A stretch of DNA of 49,839 bases from Paracoccaceae bacterium (GTDB lineage: Bacteria > Pseudomonadota > Alphaproteobacteria > Rhodobacterales > Rhodobacteraceae). Position numbers and translations under genes: made by a program. Below, piece by piece: positions 9,322 through 17,529 of the stretch. The DNA lies in contig WRPH01000032.1 of assembly GCA_009773375.1 (NCBI GenBank), forward strand, positions 1 to 49,839, written 5' to 3'. Below the pieces are notes generated by a model. The model saw only the letters and a program-made list of their open reading frames with translations, had not been told where the DNA came from and made no database searches. Position 1 is the first letter of the stretch. Each line of letters begins with the position of its first letter.

Positions 9322-9900
9322 ATGGCAGAACGTGAAAACCGCCGGGATAATCGTGGGGGCAATGACCGCCGCGACAACCGTCCCGAAGAAACCCCGGAAT
9401 TCGCTGACCGTCTGGTCGCGATCAACCGTGTTTCCAAAACCGTCAAGGGTGGCAAACGCTTTGGCTTTGCCGCACTTGTGGTCGTAGGCGATCAGAAAGG
9501 CCGTGTCGGCTTCGGCAAGGGCAAGGCCAAGGAAGTTCCGGAAGCGATCCGCAAGGCGACCGAGCAGGCCAAGCGCCAGCTTATTCGTGTGCCGCTGAAA
9601 GACGCCCGCACCCTGCACCACGACATGGAAGGCCGTCACGGCGCCGGTAAAGTGGTGATGCGGACGGCAGTTGCCGGTACCGGCATCATCGCCGGTGGCC
9701 CGATGCGCGCTGTGTTCGAAATGTTGGGCCTGCAAGATGTGGTGGCAAAGTCCATCGGCTCGCAGAACCCCTACAACATGATCCGCGCCACCATCGACGG
9801 GCTGAAGTCGGAAACCTCGCCCCGTCAAGTCGCGGCTCGCCGTGGCAAGAAAGTGGCAGAGATCCTGAACAAGCCCGCTGCTGAAACTGTGGAGGCCTGA
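9322..9900 (+). CDS. rpsE: Small ribosomal subunit protein uS5 (S5)
   Basis: 192 residues. An N-terminal hydrophilic extension rich in Arg/Asn/Asp ([19 protein letters not shown]) precedes the double-stranded RNA-binding part ([19 protein letters not shown]...[24 protein letters not shown]) and the C-terminal domain with [19 protein letters not shown]5 acts in decoding fidelity. Similar N-terminal extensions are seen in other alphaproteobacteria. It starts 10 bases after rplR and ends two bases before rpmD. Confidence 0.98.
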   Translation: MAERENRRDNRGGNDRRDNRPEETPEFADRLVAINRVSKTVKGGKRFGFAALVVVGDQKGRVGFGKGKAKEVPEAIRKATEQAKRQLIRVPLKDARTLHHDMEGRHGAGKVVMRTAVAGTGIIAGGPMRAVFEMLGLQDVVAKSIGSQNPYNMIRATIDGLKSETSPRQVAARRGKKVAEILNKPAAETVEA

Positions 9901-9902
9901 TC

Positions 9903-10097
9903 ATGACCGCGAAGAAAACCATCGTCGTCAAGCAGGTGGCTTCGGCTGCCCGCCGCCCGGCTATCCAGACGGCGACCCTCAAGGGTCTCGGCCTGAACAA
10001 GATGAACCGCACCCGCGAGTTGGAAGACACGCCTTCCGTCCGTGGCATGGTCAACAAGATCTCGCATCTTGTCACGATCATCGAAGAGCGCGGCTAA
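9903..10097 (+). CDS. rpmD: Large ribosomal subunit protein uL30 (L30)
   Basis: 64 residues, with the L30 core [55 protein letters not shown]. It is the last gene of this spc block; a palindromic repeat and a strong terminator follow, and rplO, normally next, lies 1.9 kb away. Confidence 0.97.
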   Translation: MTAKKTIVVKQVASAARRPAIQTATLKGLGLNKMNRTRELEDTPSVRGMVNKISHLVTIIEERG

Positions 10098-10103
10098 GGG
10101 ATC

Positions 10104-10123
10104 GGTGCGTGCCAGCACGCACC
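10104..10123. repeat. GTGCG palindrome copy 1 (after rpmD)
   Basis: Two perfectly complementary 9-base arms (GGTGCGTGC and its complement) flank two bases. It starts six bases after the rpmD stop and is followed by TTACCTCTTT and then the terminator at 10137. Near-identical copies follow the stops of rpoA (16802) and bztD (27251). Confidence 0.85.
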
Positions 10124-10136
10124 TTACCTCTTTCAA

Positions 10137-10166
10137 AACGCCCTGCCGCAAGGTGGGGCGTTTTTT
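10137..10166 (+). terminator. Intrinsic terminator of the rpmC-rpmD block
   Basis: An 11-bp stem (10137-10147 with 10152-10162, two wobble pairs) closes a GCAA tetraloop and runs into six T (10161-10166). It ends the spc block before the inserted genes. Confidence 0.9.
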
Positions 10167-10196
10167 ATTTCAGGCTGGGTTTGCCGTCGCAAGGGG

Positions 10197-10700
10197 TTAA
10201 GCGGTAAACCGGAACGCCGCGCAAAACCGCGCCAACTTCGGCATATCCGCCCGCTTCAGCGCAGAGGCAAACGTCTGATCCAGCAGCTCTTGCGCGGCGT
10301 TGATCAGATCGCCATCGCGGTCGCCATGCACCTTTGTCTCGCCATGAAACAGGTTGCGCTGCACATCAGCCACCACGGCAAACACATCCGCCAACCCATT
10401 CACCGCGCGCGCTTTTTTCCAGGCCACCGCCTGATCTTTCTCGACCTTCAGCAAGCGCGGCGGAGCGACAAACAGCACCGCAAGCGCAGGGTCAGCCCGG
10501 CACTCGGCCAGAAATCCGTCGCCCAGATCGCGGGCAAACCCGGCCCAGCCCGCTTCGGCCGAGACGCCCAGCTTGTCATATTTCAGATACCCAGCCATCT
10601 TCAGCGCATATTCAAACCGCGCGAATGTGGCGGCAAAGCTGGCCCATTCGCTTTTGAACTGCAGCTTGATGCCAGCGCGGTAGTTGGTGTCAGCGGTCAT
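10197..10700 (-). CDS. HEPN-like hypothetical protein
   Basis: 167 residues, no signal peptide, mostly helical. The segment VQRNLFHGETK (Arg115, His119) followed by a D-R-D-x2-L-I helix resembles the R(N)xxxH active-site helix of HEPN-domain proteins, where NLFHGG-type sequences are common. Here the motif seems shifted: Gln114 stands where the catalytic Arg is usual and Arg115 is one residue closer to His. HEPN proteins are often RNases, toxins or nucleotide-binding partners; no antitoxin-like gene adjoins it. The ATG at 10700 is chosen because the region upstream reads as non-coding toward the divergent GFA gene. The gene sits on the opposite strand inside a ribosomal operon. Gene reality is likely; function is inference. 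Confidence 0.6.
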   Translation of the reverse strand: MTADTNYRAGIKLQFKSEWASFAATFARFEYALKMAGYLKYDKLGVSAEAGWAGFARDLGDGFLAECRADPALAVLFVAPPRLLKVEKDQAVAWKKARAVNGLADVFAVVADVQRNLFHGETKVHGDRDGDLINAAQELLDQTFASALKRADMPKLARFCAAFRFTA

Positions 10701-10847
10701 AACGGCCCCGTTTTCCGATAAAACGTCAAATACGCAGCATTCCGCGCGCAAGTCCATATCGCGGCCCCGGAAACGAATCTTCCCACGCGGAAAACCCGTG
10801 TTACTCTGTGTGTACGCCCAACGGGCGCGGATTTCAGGGAGGAAATT

Positions 10848-11288
10848 ATGGCCGCAAAATACGCCGGAGGCTGCGCGCATGTGCATGTCACCTCTGCCGC
10901 CGAGCCGATCGACAACCACGAATGCCACTGCAATGTCTGCAAGGCCGTCACTGGCCAGCACAGCACCCATGTCGGCTTCTTCAACTACGGCGATATGAAG
11001 GTGGACCACCCCGAAAAGATCAAGCGCGTGCCGTTCAACGCCAACAACCCCGATGGCCCGCTCGAAATCTGCCTTTGCACCGATTGCGGTGCTGTGCTGA
11101 TGCTGGACGACAAGCAACACCGCATCCGCGTCGCCGTGCCGAACGTGATGGGCTACGATGACGCCGCCTTCCCGAAGGCCAGCTACCACGCGTTCTGGGA
11201 TGAGACGAAGGGTTATGCCAAGCCCGACGACGGGCGTCCCGTGTTCGAGGGCTTGCGTCCGGAGTTTGTTTGGCCAGAGGGGGCGTAG
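10848..11288 (+). CDS. GFA/CENP-V family zinc-binding protein
   Basis: 146 residues. Cys26, Cys28 and Cys31 (CHCNVC) with Cys77 and Cys80 (CTDCG) form the zinc site of the glutathione-dependent formaldehyde-activating (GFA) family. The family was named for S-hydroxymethyl-glutathione formation, but most members have no proven reaction. A GGAGG site lies seven bases before the ATG. It is divergent from the HEPN-like gene and converges on the MAPEG gene. Since MAPEG proteins also often use glutathione, a shared thiol theme is possible but unproven. Confidence 0.85.
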   Translation: MAAKYAGGCAHVHVTSAAEPIDNHECHCNVCKAVTGQHSTHVGFFNYGDMKVDHPEKIKRVPFNANNPDGPLEICLCTDCGAVLMLDDKQHRIRVAVPNVMGYDDAAFPKASYHAFWDETKGYAKPDDGRPVFEGLRPEFVWPEGA

Positions 11289-11362
11289 GGGGAGGGTGCG
11301 GGCAACCCGCCATGCGATGAAACAGTGTAGGGTTGGTGGGTTTCACCGGCCCTGCGCACCAT

Positions 11363-11824
11363 TCAGACCACAGTAAACAGCACGATCAGCGCCATCGATA
11401 TCACGATCAGCGATCCAGCCGTGTAGAACACGGAGCGCAGCTCGTGGCTTTGTCGCGCGGCGTAGGCTACAGCGTGCAAGGCACGGGCGATGACAAAGCC
11501 ATACATTGTCAGTTGCGCCAGCCAAAGCGGCGGGTTGATCGAAACAAAGGCAAGCCCCACCGCCCAGAATGCCGGAATGTTTTCCAGATCATTGCGGTGC
11601 ATTCGGCGGGATCGGTCGACATAATCGTTGACCTCCAGTTGAGCTGGGTCGGGGTGCGGATTGTAAGGGCCGGGGCGAAGATCCTCCGGGCTGGCCCAGC
11701 CTGATTTTACCCGCATCATCCGAAAGACGGTCATCCAGCCTTGCCCCATCACTTTCAGCACGGTTAATGCGACGGCGATCAGATAGACTCGGAATGCCGG
11801 GTTTTCCACGTTCATCAGATCCAT
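11363..11824 (-). CDS. MAPEG family membrane protein
   Basis: 153 residues with about four hydrophobic segments: residues 10-30, 78-98, 101-118 and 130-152. The loop RVKSGWASPEDL...NDYVDRSRRMHRNDLENIPAFWAVGL matches bacterial MAPEG proteins (membrane-associated proteins in eicosanoid and glutathione metabolism), including the RxHxNDLENxPxF signature. The start is the ATG at 11824, preceded by GGAGGAAGG; the longer open frame upstream is non-coding. It points back toward the GFA gene. Confidence 0.85.
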   Translation of the reverse strand: MDLMNVENPAFRVYLIAVALTVLKVMGQGWMTVFRMMRVKSGWASPEDLRPGPYNPHPDPAQLEVNDYVDRSRRMHRNDLENIPAFWAVGLAFVSINPPLWLAQLTMYGFVIARALHAVAYAARQSHELRSVFYTAGSLIVISMALIVLFTVV

Positions 11825-11893
11825 TGCGCCTTCCTCCCCGCTGCTTCTGTCTATGTTTCCCGGCTGTTCGTTACAGGTCAAGCGACATGAGCC

Positions 11894-11922
11894 TTGATCC
11901 TTTGGCCCGCGGCCACTATACG
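11894..11922 (+). promoter_or_regulatory. Candidate sigma70-type promoter for rplO
   Basis: TTGATC at 11894-11899 and TATACG at 11917-11922, spacing exactly 17 bases, 95 bases before the rplO start. It lies just past the three inserted genes, as needed if rplO is cut off from the upstream spc transcript. Confidence 0.6.
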
Positions 11923-12016
11923 CCCCCGATGCCCCCCTATGGGCATAAGAATCATAAACAGCCGTGTTTGCCCCCGCCGTCGCAGCAGGGGCAGTTCCGG
12001 CATAGGAGTATGCGAC

Positions 12017-12511
12017 ATGAAATTGAATGAACTGCACGACAATCCCGGCGCTGCCAAGAAGCAAAAGCGTGTTGCGCGTGGTCCGGGTTCGGGCAAGGGC
12101 AAGACCGCTGGCCGTGGTATCAAGGGTCAGAAATCGCGTTCGGGCGTCGCTATCGGCGGCTACGAAGGCGGTCAGATGCCGCTGTATCGGCGTCTGCCGA
12201 AGCGCGGCTTCAACAAGCCGAACCAGGATCGTTTCGCCGTGATCAACCTCGGCCTGATCGAGAAGTTCATCGGCCTTGGCAAGCTCGACATCACCGCCGA
12301 GATCACTGAAGACATGCTGGTTGACGCAGGCCTGACCGGCCACAAGCGCGACGGTATCCGCATCCTGAACAAGGGCGAGATCAAGTCGGCGGTCAAACTG
12401 AACGTCACCGGCGCTTCCGCAGCCGCTGTTGAAGCTGTTGCAGCTGCTGGCGGCACGCTGACCGTGGCACCGACGCTGGAAGCTTTCACCAAAGCGGTCC
12501 GCAAAGCATAA
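12017..12511 (+). CDS. rplO: Large ribosomal subunit protein uL15 (L15)
   Basis: 164 residues. Starts [45 protein letters not shown] sequence (residues 1-43), then [19 protein letters not shown], and ends with the typical Ala-rich C-terminal domain. The frame is open upstream to 11894, but the L15 start is the ATG at 12017, preceded by TAGGAG. It is separated from rpmD by 1.9 kb of unrelated genes and from secY by a large hairpin. Confidence 0.97.
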   Translation: MKLNELHDNPGAAKKQKRVARGPGSGKGKTAGRGIKGQKSRSGVAIGGYEGGQMPLYRRLPKRGFNKPNQDRFAVINLGLIEKFIGLGKLDITAEITEDMLVDAGLTGHKRDGIRILNKGEIKSAVKLNVTGASAAAVEAVAAAGGTLTVAPTLEAFTKAVRKA

Positions 12512-12562
12512 CTAACGCCTTGTGAGCGGTTGACAGACCGCTTACATCGGGCGAAGTTTCCC

Positions 12563-12593
12563 GCGCCGCCGACCGGAAACGGTTCGGCGGCGC
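12563..12593 (+). promoter_or_regulatory. Very stable hairpin upstream of secY
   Basis: Stem 12563-12575 pairs with 12580-12593 (13 bp, a single T bulge at 12583) around a GAAA tetraloop. There is no T-run after it (TTCCCG), so it is not a classical intrinsic terminator. It lies 33 bases before the chosen secY start and could attenuate transcription, stabilise or cut the rplO-secY transcript, or limit secY translation. Confidence 0.6.
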
Positions 12594-12626
12594 TTCCCGT
12601 ATCGGGTTATGCAGAAAGAACTGGGC

Positions 12627-13988
12627 ATGGCATCTGCTGCAGAGCAAATGGCCGCGAACCTCAGCTGGGGTGCGCTAGGCAAGGCGACGGATCTTCGGAG
12701 CCGGATTTTCTTCACTATCGGCTTGCTGATGGTCTACCGGCTGGGCACCTATGTGCCGGTTCCCGGTATCGACGGCACCGCGCTGCGCGAGTTCATGGAT
12801 AATGCGGGGCAGGGCCTTGGCGGCATGCTGTCGATGTTCACCGGCGGCGCGATCACCCGCATGGGCATCTTCGCGCTGGGGATCATGCCGTATATCTCGG
12901 CCTCGATCATCATTCAGCTGCTGGCCTCGATGGTTCCGGCGCTGGAGCAGATGAAGAAAGAGGGCGACGCAGGCCGCAAGAAGATGAACCAGTGGACCCG
13001 CTACGGCACGGTGTTTCTGGCGGTGTTTCAGGGTTATGGCATCGCGATGTCGATCCAGGCCGGTGGTCTGGCGCATACGCCGGGGATGTTCTTCGTGATT
13101 TCCTGCGTGGTGACGCTGGTGGGCGGCACCATGTTCCTGATGTGGCTGGGTGAACAGATCACCGCGCGCGGCATTGGCAACGGCATCTCGCTGATCATCT
13201 TCACCGGCATCGTTGCCGAAATTCCCGCCGCCTTGGCGCAGTTCTTCAGCCAGGGCCGTGCTGGTGTGATCTCGACCCCGGTGATTCTGGGCGTGCTGGT
13301 CATGGTGGTGGTGGTGATTGCCGCCGTTGTCTTCATGGAACGCGCGCTGCGCAAGATTCACATCCAGTATCCCCGCCGCCAGGTCGGGATGAAGGTCTAT
13401 GACGGCGGCTCGTCGCATTTGCCGATCAAGGTCAACCCGGCGGGCGTGATCCCGGCGATCTTCGCCTCGTCGCTGCTGCTGCTGCCGACCACGGTTGCCA
13501 CCTTCTCGGGCGCGAATACTGGCCCGGTGATGTCCACCATTCTGGCCTACTTTGGCCCCGGCCAGCCGCTCTATCTGCTGTTCTTCGTCGGCATGATCGT
13601 GTTCTTCGCCTATTTCTACACCGCCAACGTTGCCTTCAAGACTGATGAAGTCGCCGATAACCTGAAGAACCAGAACGGCTTTATCCCCGGCATCCGCCCC
13701 GGCAAGAAGACCGAAGAATATCTGGATTACGTCGTCAACCGCGTGCTGGTGCTGGGCTCGGCCTATCTGGCCGCCGTTTGCCTGCTGCCGGAAGTGCTGC
13801 GCAGCCAGTTCGCGATTCCGTTCTACTTCGGCGGCACTTCGGTGCTGATCGTGGTGTCGGTGACGATGGACACCATCAACCAGATCCAGTCGCATCTGCT
13901 GGCGCACCAGTATGAAGGTCTGATCGAAAAATCGCAGCTGCGTGGCAAGAAACGCAGCACCGCGCCGAAACCGCCTGCCCGCCGCTAA
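12627..13988 (+). CDS. secY: Preprotein translocase subunit SecY
   Basis: 453 residues, an integral membrane protein with ten transmembrane helices forming the Sec channel. Recognisable parts: MASAAEQMAANLSWGALGKA, LRSRIFFTIGLLMVYRLGTYVPVPG (TM1), SMFTGGAITRMGIFALGIMPYISASIIIQLL (plug and TM2), GIGNGISLIIFTGI, and the cytosolic loop NGFIPGIRPGKKTEEYLDYVVNRV. An in-frame ATG exists at 12609, but the family start fits 12627. No strong Shine-Dalgarno is visible for either. It is followed by a terminator and adk. Confidence 0.96.
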   Translation: MASAAEQMAANLSWGALGKATDLRSRIFFTIGLLMVYRLGTYVPVPGIDGTALREFMDNAGQGLGGMLSMFTGGAITRMGIFALGIMPYISASIIIQLLASMVPALEQMKKEGDAGRKKMNQWTRYGTVFLAVFQGYGIAMSIQAGGLAHTPGMFFVISCVVTLVGGTMFLMWLGEQITARGIGNGISLIIFTGIVAEIPAALAQFFSQGRAGVISTPVILGVLVMVVVVIAAVVFMERALRKIHIQYPRRQVGMKVYDGGSSHLPIKVNPAGVIPAIFASSLLLLPTTVATFSGANTGPVMSTILAYFGPGQPLYLLFFVGMIVFFAYFYTANVAFKTDEVADNLKNQNGFIPGIRPGKKTEEYLDYVVNRVLVLGSAYLAAVCLLPEVLRSQFAIPFYFGGTSVLIVVSVTMDTINQIQSHLLAHQYEGLIEKSQLRGKKRSTAPKPPARR

Positions 13989-14007
13989 TTCGGGCAACAC
14001 CGCAATC

Positions 14008-14036
14008 GGCCCGGCGCAACCACGCCGGGCCTTTTT
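14008..14036 (+). terminator. Intrinsic terminator between secY and adk
   Basis: Stem GGCCCGGCG (14008-14016) pairs with 14023-14031 around a short loop, followed directly by five T. It is 20 bases after the secY stop; adk begins 22 bases later, so some read-through must occur or adk has another promoter. Confidence 0.8.
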
Positions 14037-14057
14037 CACTTTGGAAAGGCTCTCCCC

Positions 14058-14708
14058 ATGGCAAACATCATCCTGCTCGGCCCGCCCGGCGCTGGCAAAG
14101 GCACCCAGGCCAAGCGGCTGGTCGATGAGCGCGCCATGGTGCAGCTGTCCACCGGCGACATGCTGCGCGAGGCCAAGACCTCGGGCACCGAAATGGGCAA
14201 GCGCGTCGCCGAGGTGATGGCGCGCGGCGAGCTGGTGACCGATGATATCGTCATTGGCCTGATCGAAGAGAAGCTGAACGGCGGCGCAGGCGGCGGCTTC
14301 ATCTTTGACGGCTTCCCGCGCACCCTGAAGCAGGCCGACGCGTTGGGTGATCTGCTGGCCCGCAAGGGTCAGAAGCTGGCTGCGGTGATCGAGATGCAGG
14401 TGGATGATGCCGCCCTCGTTGCCCGCATCACCGGGCGCTATACCTGTGGCCAGTGTGGCGAGGTTTACCACGATTCGACGCGTCCGACCAAGGTTGCAGG
14501 CACCTGCGACGCTTGCGGCAGTCACGATCTGAAGCGCCGCGCCGATGATAACGAAGACGCGCTGAAAACCCGGCTGATGGAATACTACAAGAAGACCTCG
14601 CCGCTGATCGGCTATTATTACGCCAAGGGCGGGCTGGCTTCGGTCGACGGGCTGGCGGAAATGGACGCCGTGGCTGCCGCTATCGCCAAAGTTCTTGACA
14701 AAGCGTAA
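14058..14708 (+). CDS. adk: Adenylate kinase
   Basis: 216 residues; catalyses ATP + AMP = 2 ADP in the cytosol. P-loop [10 protein letters not shown] at 8-17, AMP-binding STGDMLREA and [11 protein letters not shown], then the long-type LID with a Cys4 zinc motif (CGQCG ... CDACG), which many alphaproteobacterial enzymes have and E. coli lacks. The secY-adk order is the usual one. Confidence 0.97.
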   Translation: MANIILLGPPGAGKGTQAKRLVDERAMVQLSTGDMLREAKTSGTEMGKRVAEVMARGELVTDDIVIGLIEEKLNGGAGGGFIFDGFPRTLKQADALGDLLARKGQKLAAVIEMQVDDAALVARITGRYTCGQCGEVYHDSTRPTKVAGTCDACGSHDLKRRADDNEDALKTRLMEYYKKTSPLIGYYYAKGGLASVDGLAEMDAVAAAIAKVLDKA

Positions 14709-14726
14709 TTAGGCAGCCCGCGACCC

Positions 14727-14755
14727 TTGACGATATGGTCAAAAGCCCATAAAGC
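14727..14755 (+). promoter_or_regulatory. Candidate promoter for rpsM-rpsK
   Basis: TTGACG at 14727-14732 and TAAAGC at 14750-14755 with a 17-base spacer, 127 bases before rpsM. It resembles the rpmH promoter candidate (TTGACT, 17, TAAAGA). An 8-bp hairpin follows (about 14761-14785). Confidence 0.5.
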
Positions 14756-14882
14756 ACGGCGTCCCGCAGCGGAATCGCTTGCGGGATTCCTTATTTGTTA
14801 AGGATTCGAATCGCCCTCTGAAGGCGGTGTTGTGAAAAAAGGTTCTGGCACTACGGAACCGCAACCATGAAGGAATACACGT

Positions 14883-15251
14883 TTGGCACGTATTGCTGGC
14901 GTTAACATCCCGACCGCGAAACGGGTTCCGATCGCGCTCACCTACATCACCGGCGTTGGCCCGCACACCGCAGAGCAGATCTGCGCTGCTGTGAACATCG
15001 ACCGCGCCCGCCGCGTCAACCAGCTTTCGGATGCCGAAGTGCTGGCGATCCGCGAATACATCGACGCAAACGTCACCGTGGAAGGCGACCTGCGTCGCGA
15101 AACCTCGATGAACATCAAGCGTTTGATGGATCTGGGCTGCTACCGTGGCCTGCGTCATCGCAAGGGCCTGCCGGTCCGCGGTCAGCGCACGCACACCAAC
15201 GCTCGTACCCGCAAGGGCCCCGCAAAAGCCATCGCTGGCAAGAAGAAATAA
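14883..15251 (+). CDS. rpsM: Small ribosomal subunit protein uS13 (S13), TTG start
   Basis: 122 residues: [26 protein letters not shown] (the H2TH part), then the C-terminal tail [34 protein letters not shown]13 contacts tRNA in the 30S head. The codon before GCA-CGT-ATT is TTG at 14883-14885. The nearest upstream ATG (14867) is in another frame, and AAGGA lies about eight bases before the TTG, so initiation at TTG is well supported. Confidence 0.96.
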   Translation: MARIAGVNIPTAKRVPIALTYITGVGPHTAEQICAAVNIDRARRVNQLSDAEVLAIREYIDANVTVEGDLRRETSMNIKRLMDLGCYRGLRHRKGLPVRGQRTHTNARTRKGPAKAIAGKKK

Positions 15252-15264
15252 GGGGTAGGGCACT

Positions 15265-15660
15265 ATGGCACGCGATACCAAATCATCCCGCACGAAGAAA
15301 AAAGAACGCAAGAACATCGCCGCTGGCGTGGTTCATGTGAACTCTTCGTTCAACAACACCAAGATCCTGATCTCTGACGTTCAGGGCAACGCGATTTCCT
15401 GGTCGTCCTCGGGCACCATGGGCTTCAAAGGCTCGCGGAAATCCACGCCCTACGCGGCTCAGATGGCTGCTGAAGATGCGGCCCGCAAGGCGCAAGAGCA
15501 TGGCATGAAGACTGTTGAAGTCGAAGTGCAAGGTCCGGGTTCGGGCCGTGAATCGGCGCTGCGCGCGCTGGCTGCTGTCGGCCTGAACGTCACCTCGATC
15601 CGTGACGTGACCCCGCTGGCACACAACGGTTGCCGCCCGCCGAAGCGCCGCCGCGTCTAA
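15265..15660 (+). CDS. rpsK: Small ribosomal subunit protein uS11 (S11)
   Basis: 131 residues. Contains [41 protein letters not shown] and the C-terminal signature [23 protein letters not shown]. It lines the 30S platform. rpsD, which follows rpsK in many bacteria, is absent; a large hairpin and rpoA come next. Confidence 0.98.
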   Translation: MARDTKSSRTKKKERKNIAAGVVHVNSSFNNTKILISDVQGNAISWSSSGTMGFKGSRKSTPYAAQMAAEDAARKAQEHGMKTVEVEVQGPGSGRESALRALAAVGLNVTSIRDVTPLAHNGCRPPKRRRV

Positions 15661-15674
15661 GGTTTTTCTATTGG

Positions 15675-15702
15675 TCGGGCCGCGCGATGACGCGCGGCCC
15701 GA
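15675..15702 (+). terminator. Perfect 12-bp hairpin between rpsK and rpoA
   Basis: Arms 15675-15686 and 15691-15702 pair perfectly around an ATGA tetraloop and are followed by TTTCGTC. It is 14 bases after the rpsK stop and 72 before rpoA. The short T-run makes full termination uncertain; attenuation or RNase-protected processing is also possible. Confidence 0.65.
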
Positions 15703-15774
15703 TTTCGTCATTTCTGAACCTCGGGCGTCGTCTGCTTACGGACATGGGCAGAAGACAAGTATGGAGGCGATCGC

Positions 15775-16791
15775 ATGATCCACAAAAATTGGCTCGAACT
15801 GATCAAACCGACACAGCTGGTCGTGAAGCCGGGGGCTGATGCGCAACGCACCGCCACCGTCATCGCCGAACCGCTGGAGCGTGGTTTCGGTCTGACTTTG
15901 GGCAACGCGCTGCGTCGCGTGCTGATGTCGTCGCTGCAAGGCGGCGCGATCACCTCGGTGCAGATCGACAATGTGCTGCACGAGTTTTCCAGCGTTGCTG
16001 GTGTGCGCGAAGATGTCACCGACATCGTGCTGAACCTGAAAGGCGTTTCGATCAAGATGGACGTGGATGGGCCGAAGCGCCTGTCGATTTCCGCCAAAGG
16101 TCCGGGCGTTGTCACCGCTGGTGATATTTCCGAAACCAACGGCATCGAGATTCTGAACAAAGACCACGTCGTCTGCCACCTCGATGACGGCGCTGATGTG
16201 TTCATGGAATTGACCGTGAACACCGGCAAGGGCTACGTCGCCGCTGACAAGAACCGCCCGGAAGATGCGCCGATTGGCTTGATTCCGATCGACGCGATCT
16301 ATTCGCCGGTCAAGAAAGTGTCTTACGAAGTCACCCCGACCCGCGAAGGTCAGGTGCTGGATTATGACAAGCTGACCATGCGCATCGAAACTGATGGCTC
16401 GCTGACCCCGGAAGACGCCGTGGCTTATGCCGCGCGCATTCTGCAAGACCAGCTGGCCGTGTTCGTCAACTTCGACGAGCCGGAAGCAGCGGGCAAGGGC
16501 GTTGAAGATGCCGGCCTCGAATTCAACCCGCTTCTGCTGAAGAAGGTTGACGAGCTGGAACTGTCGGTGCGTTCGGCCAACTGCCTGAAGAACGACAACA
16601 TCGTCTACATCGGCGATCTGATCCAGAAAACCGAAGCAGAAATGCTGCGCACGCCGAACTTCGGCCGCAAGTCCTTGAACGAAATCAAGGAAGTGCTGTC
16701 GGGCATGGGCCTGCACCTGGGCATGGAAGTCGAAGACTGGCCGCCGGAAAACATCGAAGATCTGGCCAAGCGTTTCGAAGACCAGTTCTGA
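15775..16791 (+). CDS. rpoA: RNA polymerase alpha subunit
   Basis: 338 residues, standard length. The N-terminal domain carries [22 protein letters not shown] (dimerisation and assembly), and the C-terminal domain carries the two HhH-like motifs [23 protein letters not shown] and [18 protein letters not shown], which bind UP elements and activators. The start at 15775 has GGAGG a few bases upstream. The gene is followed by a GTGCG palindrome before rplQ. Confidence 0.98.
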   Translation: MIHKNWLELIKPTQLVVKPGADAQRTATVIAEPLERGFGLTLGNALRRVLMSSLQGGAITSVQIDNVLHEFSSVAGVREDVTDIVLNLKGVSIKMDVDGPKRLSISAKGPGVVTAGDISETNGIEILNKDHVVCHLDDGADVFMELTVNTGKGYVAADKNRPEDAPIGLIPIDAIYSPVKKVSYEVTPTREGQVLDYDKLTMRIETDGSLTPEDAVAYAARILQDQLAVFVNFDEPEAAGKGVEDAGLEFNPLLLKKVDELELSVRSANCLKNDNIVYIGDLIQKTEAEMLRTPNFGRKSLNEIKEVLSGMGLHLGMEVEDWPPENIEDLAKRFEDQF

Positions 16792-16801
16792 GAAATGGTA
16801 G

Positions 16802-16821
16802 GGTGCGTGCTTGCACGCACC
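16802..16821. repeat. GTGCG palindrome copy 2 (after rpoA)
   Basis: Nine-base arms (GGTGCGTGC and its complement) flank TT. It starts 10 bases after the rpoA stop and is followed by TTCC and a small CCGGG hairpin (16834-16847). Same core as the copies at 10104 and 27251. The rest of the 140-base gap to rplQ shows no gene. Confidence 0.85.
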
Positions 16822-16931
16822 TTCCACAAAATGCCCGGATTGCCGGGGAAAACTGGGCGCAAGCCCCAAGGTGAGCGGGACCAATCGTAGGTTCTGCCGG
16901 ACAAAGCAAAACACGCGAATAGGAGATTTCC

Positions 16932-17351
16932 ATGCGTCACTCGAACGGCTACCGCAAACTGAACCGCACCCATGAACACCGCAAGGCGATGTTCGCCAAC
17001 ATGGCCGGTTCGCTGATCGAACATGAGCAGATCAAGACCACCTTGCCGAAAGCCAAGGAACTGCGCCCGATCATCGAAAAGCTGATCACCCTTGCCAAGC
17101 GCGGCGACCTGCACGCCCGTCGCCAGGCCCATGCCCAGCTGAAGCAAGACATCCACACCGCACGCCTGTTCGAAATCCTCGGGCCGCGCTACCAGGATCG
17201 TCAGGGCGGCTATGTCCGCGTGCTGAAGGCCGGTTTCCGCTATGGCGACATGGCACCGATGGCGATCATCGAATTCGTTGACCGCGACCCGAACGCCAAA
17301 GGCGCTGCTGACCACGCCCGCACCGCAGCCGAAGACGCTGCCGAGGCATAA
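16932..17351 (+). CDS. rplQ: Large ribosomal subunit protein bL17 (L17)
   Basis: 139 residues. N-terminal signature [46 protein letters not shown] is diagnostic, followed by [28 protein letters not shown]. The AGGAGA site is seven bases upstream. It closes the alpha operon. Confidence 0.98.
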   Translation: MRHSNGYRKLNRTHEHRKAMFANMAGSLIEHEQIKTTLPKAKELRPIIEKLITLAKRGDLHARRQAHAQLKQDIHTARLFEILGPRYQDRQGGYVRVLKAGFRYGDMAPMAIIEFVDRDPNAKGAADHARTAAEDAAEA

Positions 17352-17380
17352 TAAGCCCAGCCCTCTGCCTTTCAGATCAG

Positions 17381-17411
17381 AAAACCCGCCCACTCACCCT
17401 GGGCGGGTTTT
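17381..17411. terminator. Terminator of the ribosomal superoperon
   Basis: A perfect 12-bp stem (17381-17392 with 17400-17411) with A4 on the left and T4 on the right, loop of seven bases. It is 30 bases after rplQ and would work in both directions. Confidence 0.9.
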
Positions 17412-17499
17412 CCGCTTTTTCACGCAAACCCTGATTGAAGGCAAAATCGAAATTGCCTTTTTCCAAATCCGCTATAGTGCTGAACTGTGGAGCGTCTTA

Positions 17500-17521
17500 G
17501 TTTCTCGGTTAACGGAAAGAC
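17500..17521. promoter_or_regulatory. 22-bp dyad before luxR (candidate lux-box-like operator)
   Basis: Half-sites of 11 bases match at 8 of 11 positions around a GTTAAC centre. The dyad lies eight bases before the luxR start and 21 bases after a TATAGT (17473-17478) that may be the -10. Size and symmetry fit a LuxR-type operator, but the bases do not match the classical lux-box consensus. A site here, downstream of a promoter, would suggest repression. Confidence 0.35.
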
Positions 17522-17529
17522 CATAAAAC

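Noticed and set aside
10848..11824. GFA and MAPEG genes as one glutathione operon
   Set aside because: They are convergent, on opposite strands, so they cannot share a transcript; only a loose thematic link remains.
12675..14525. Very long minus-strand open frame (616 codons) opposite secY and adk
   Set aside because: It is antisense to two clearly conserved genes, has a low-complexity His/Arg/Gln-rich translation and no domain; it results from GC-biased third codon positions.
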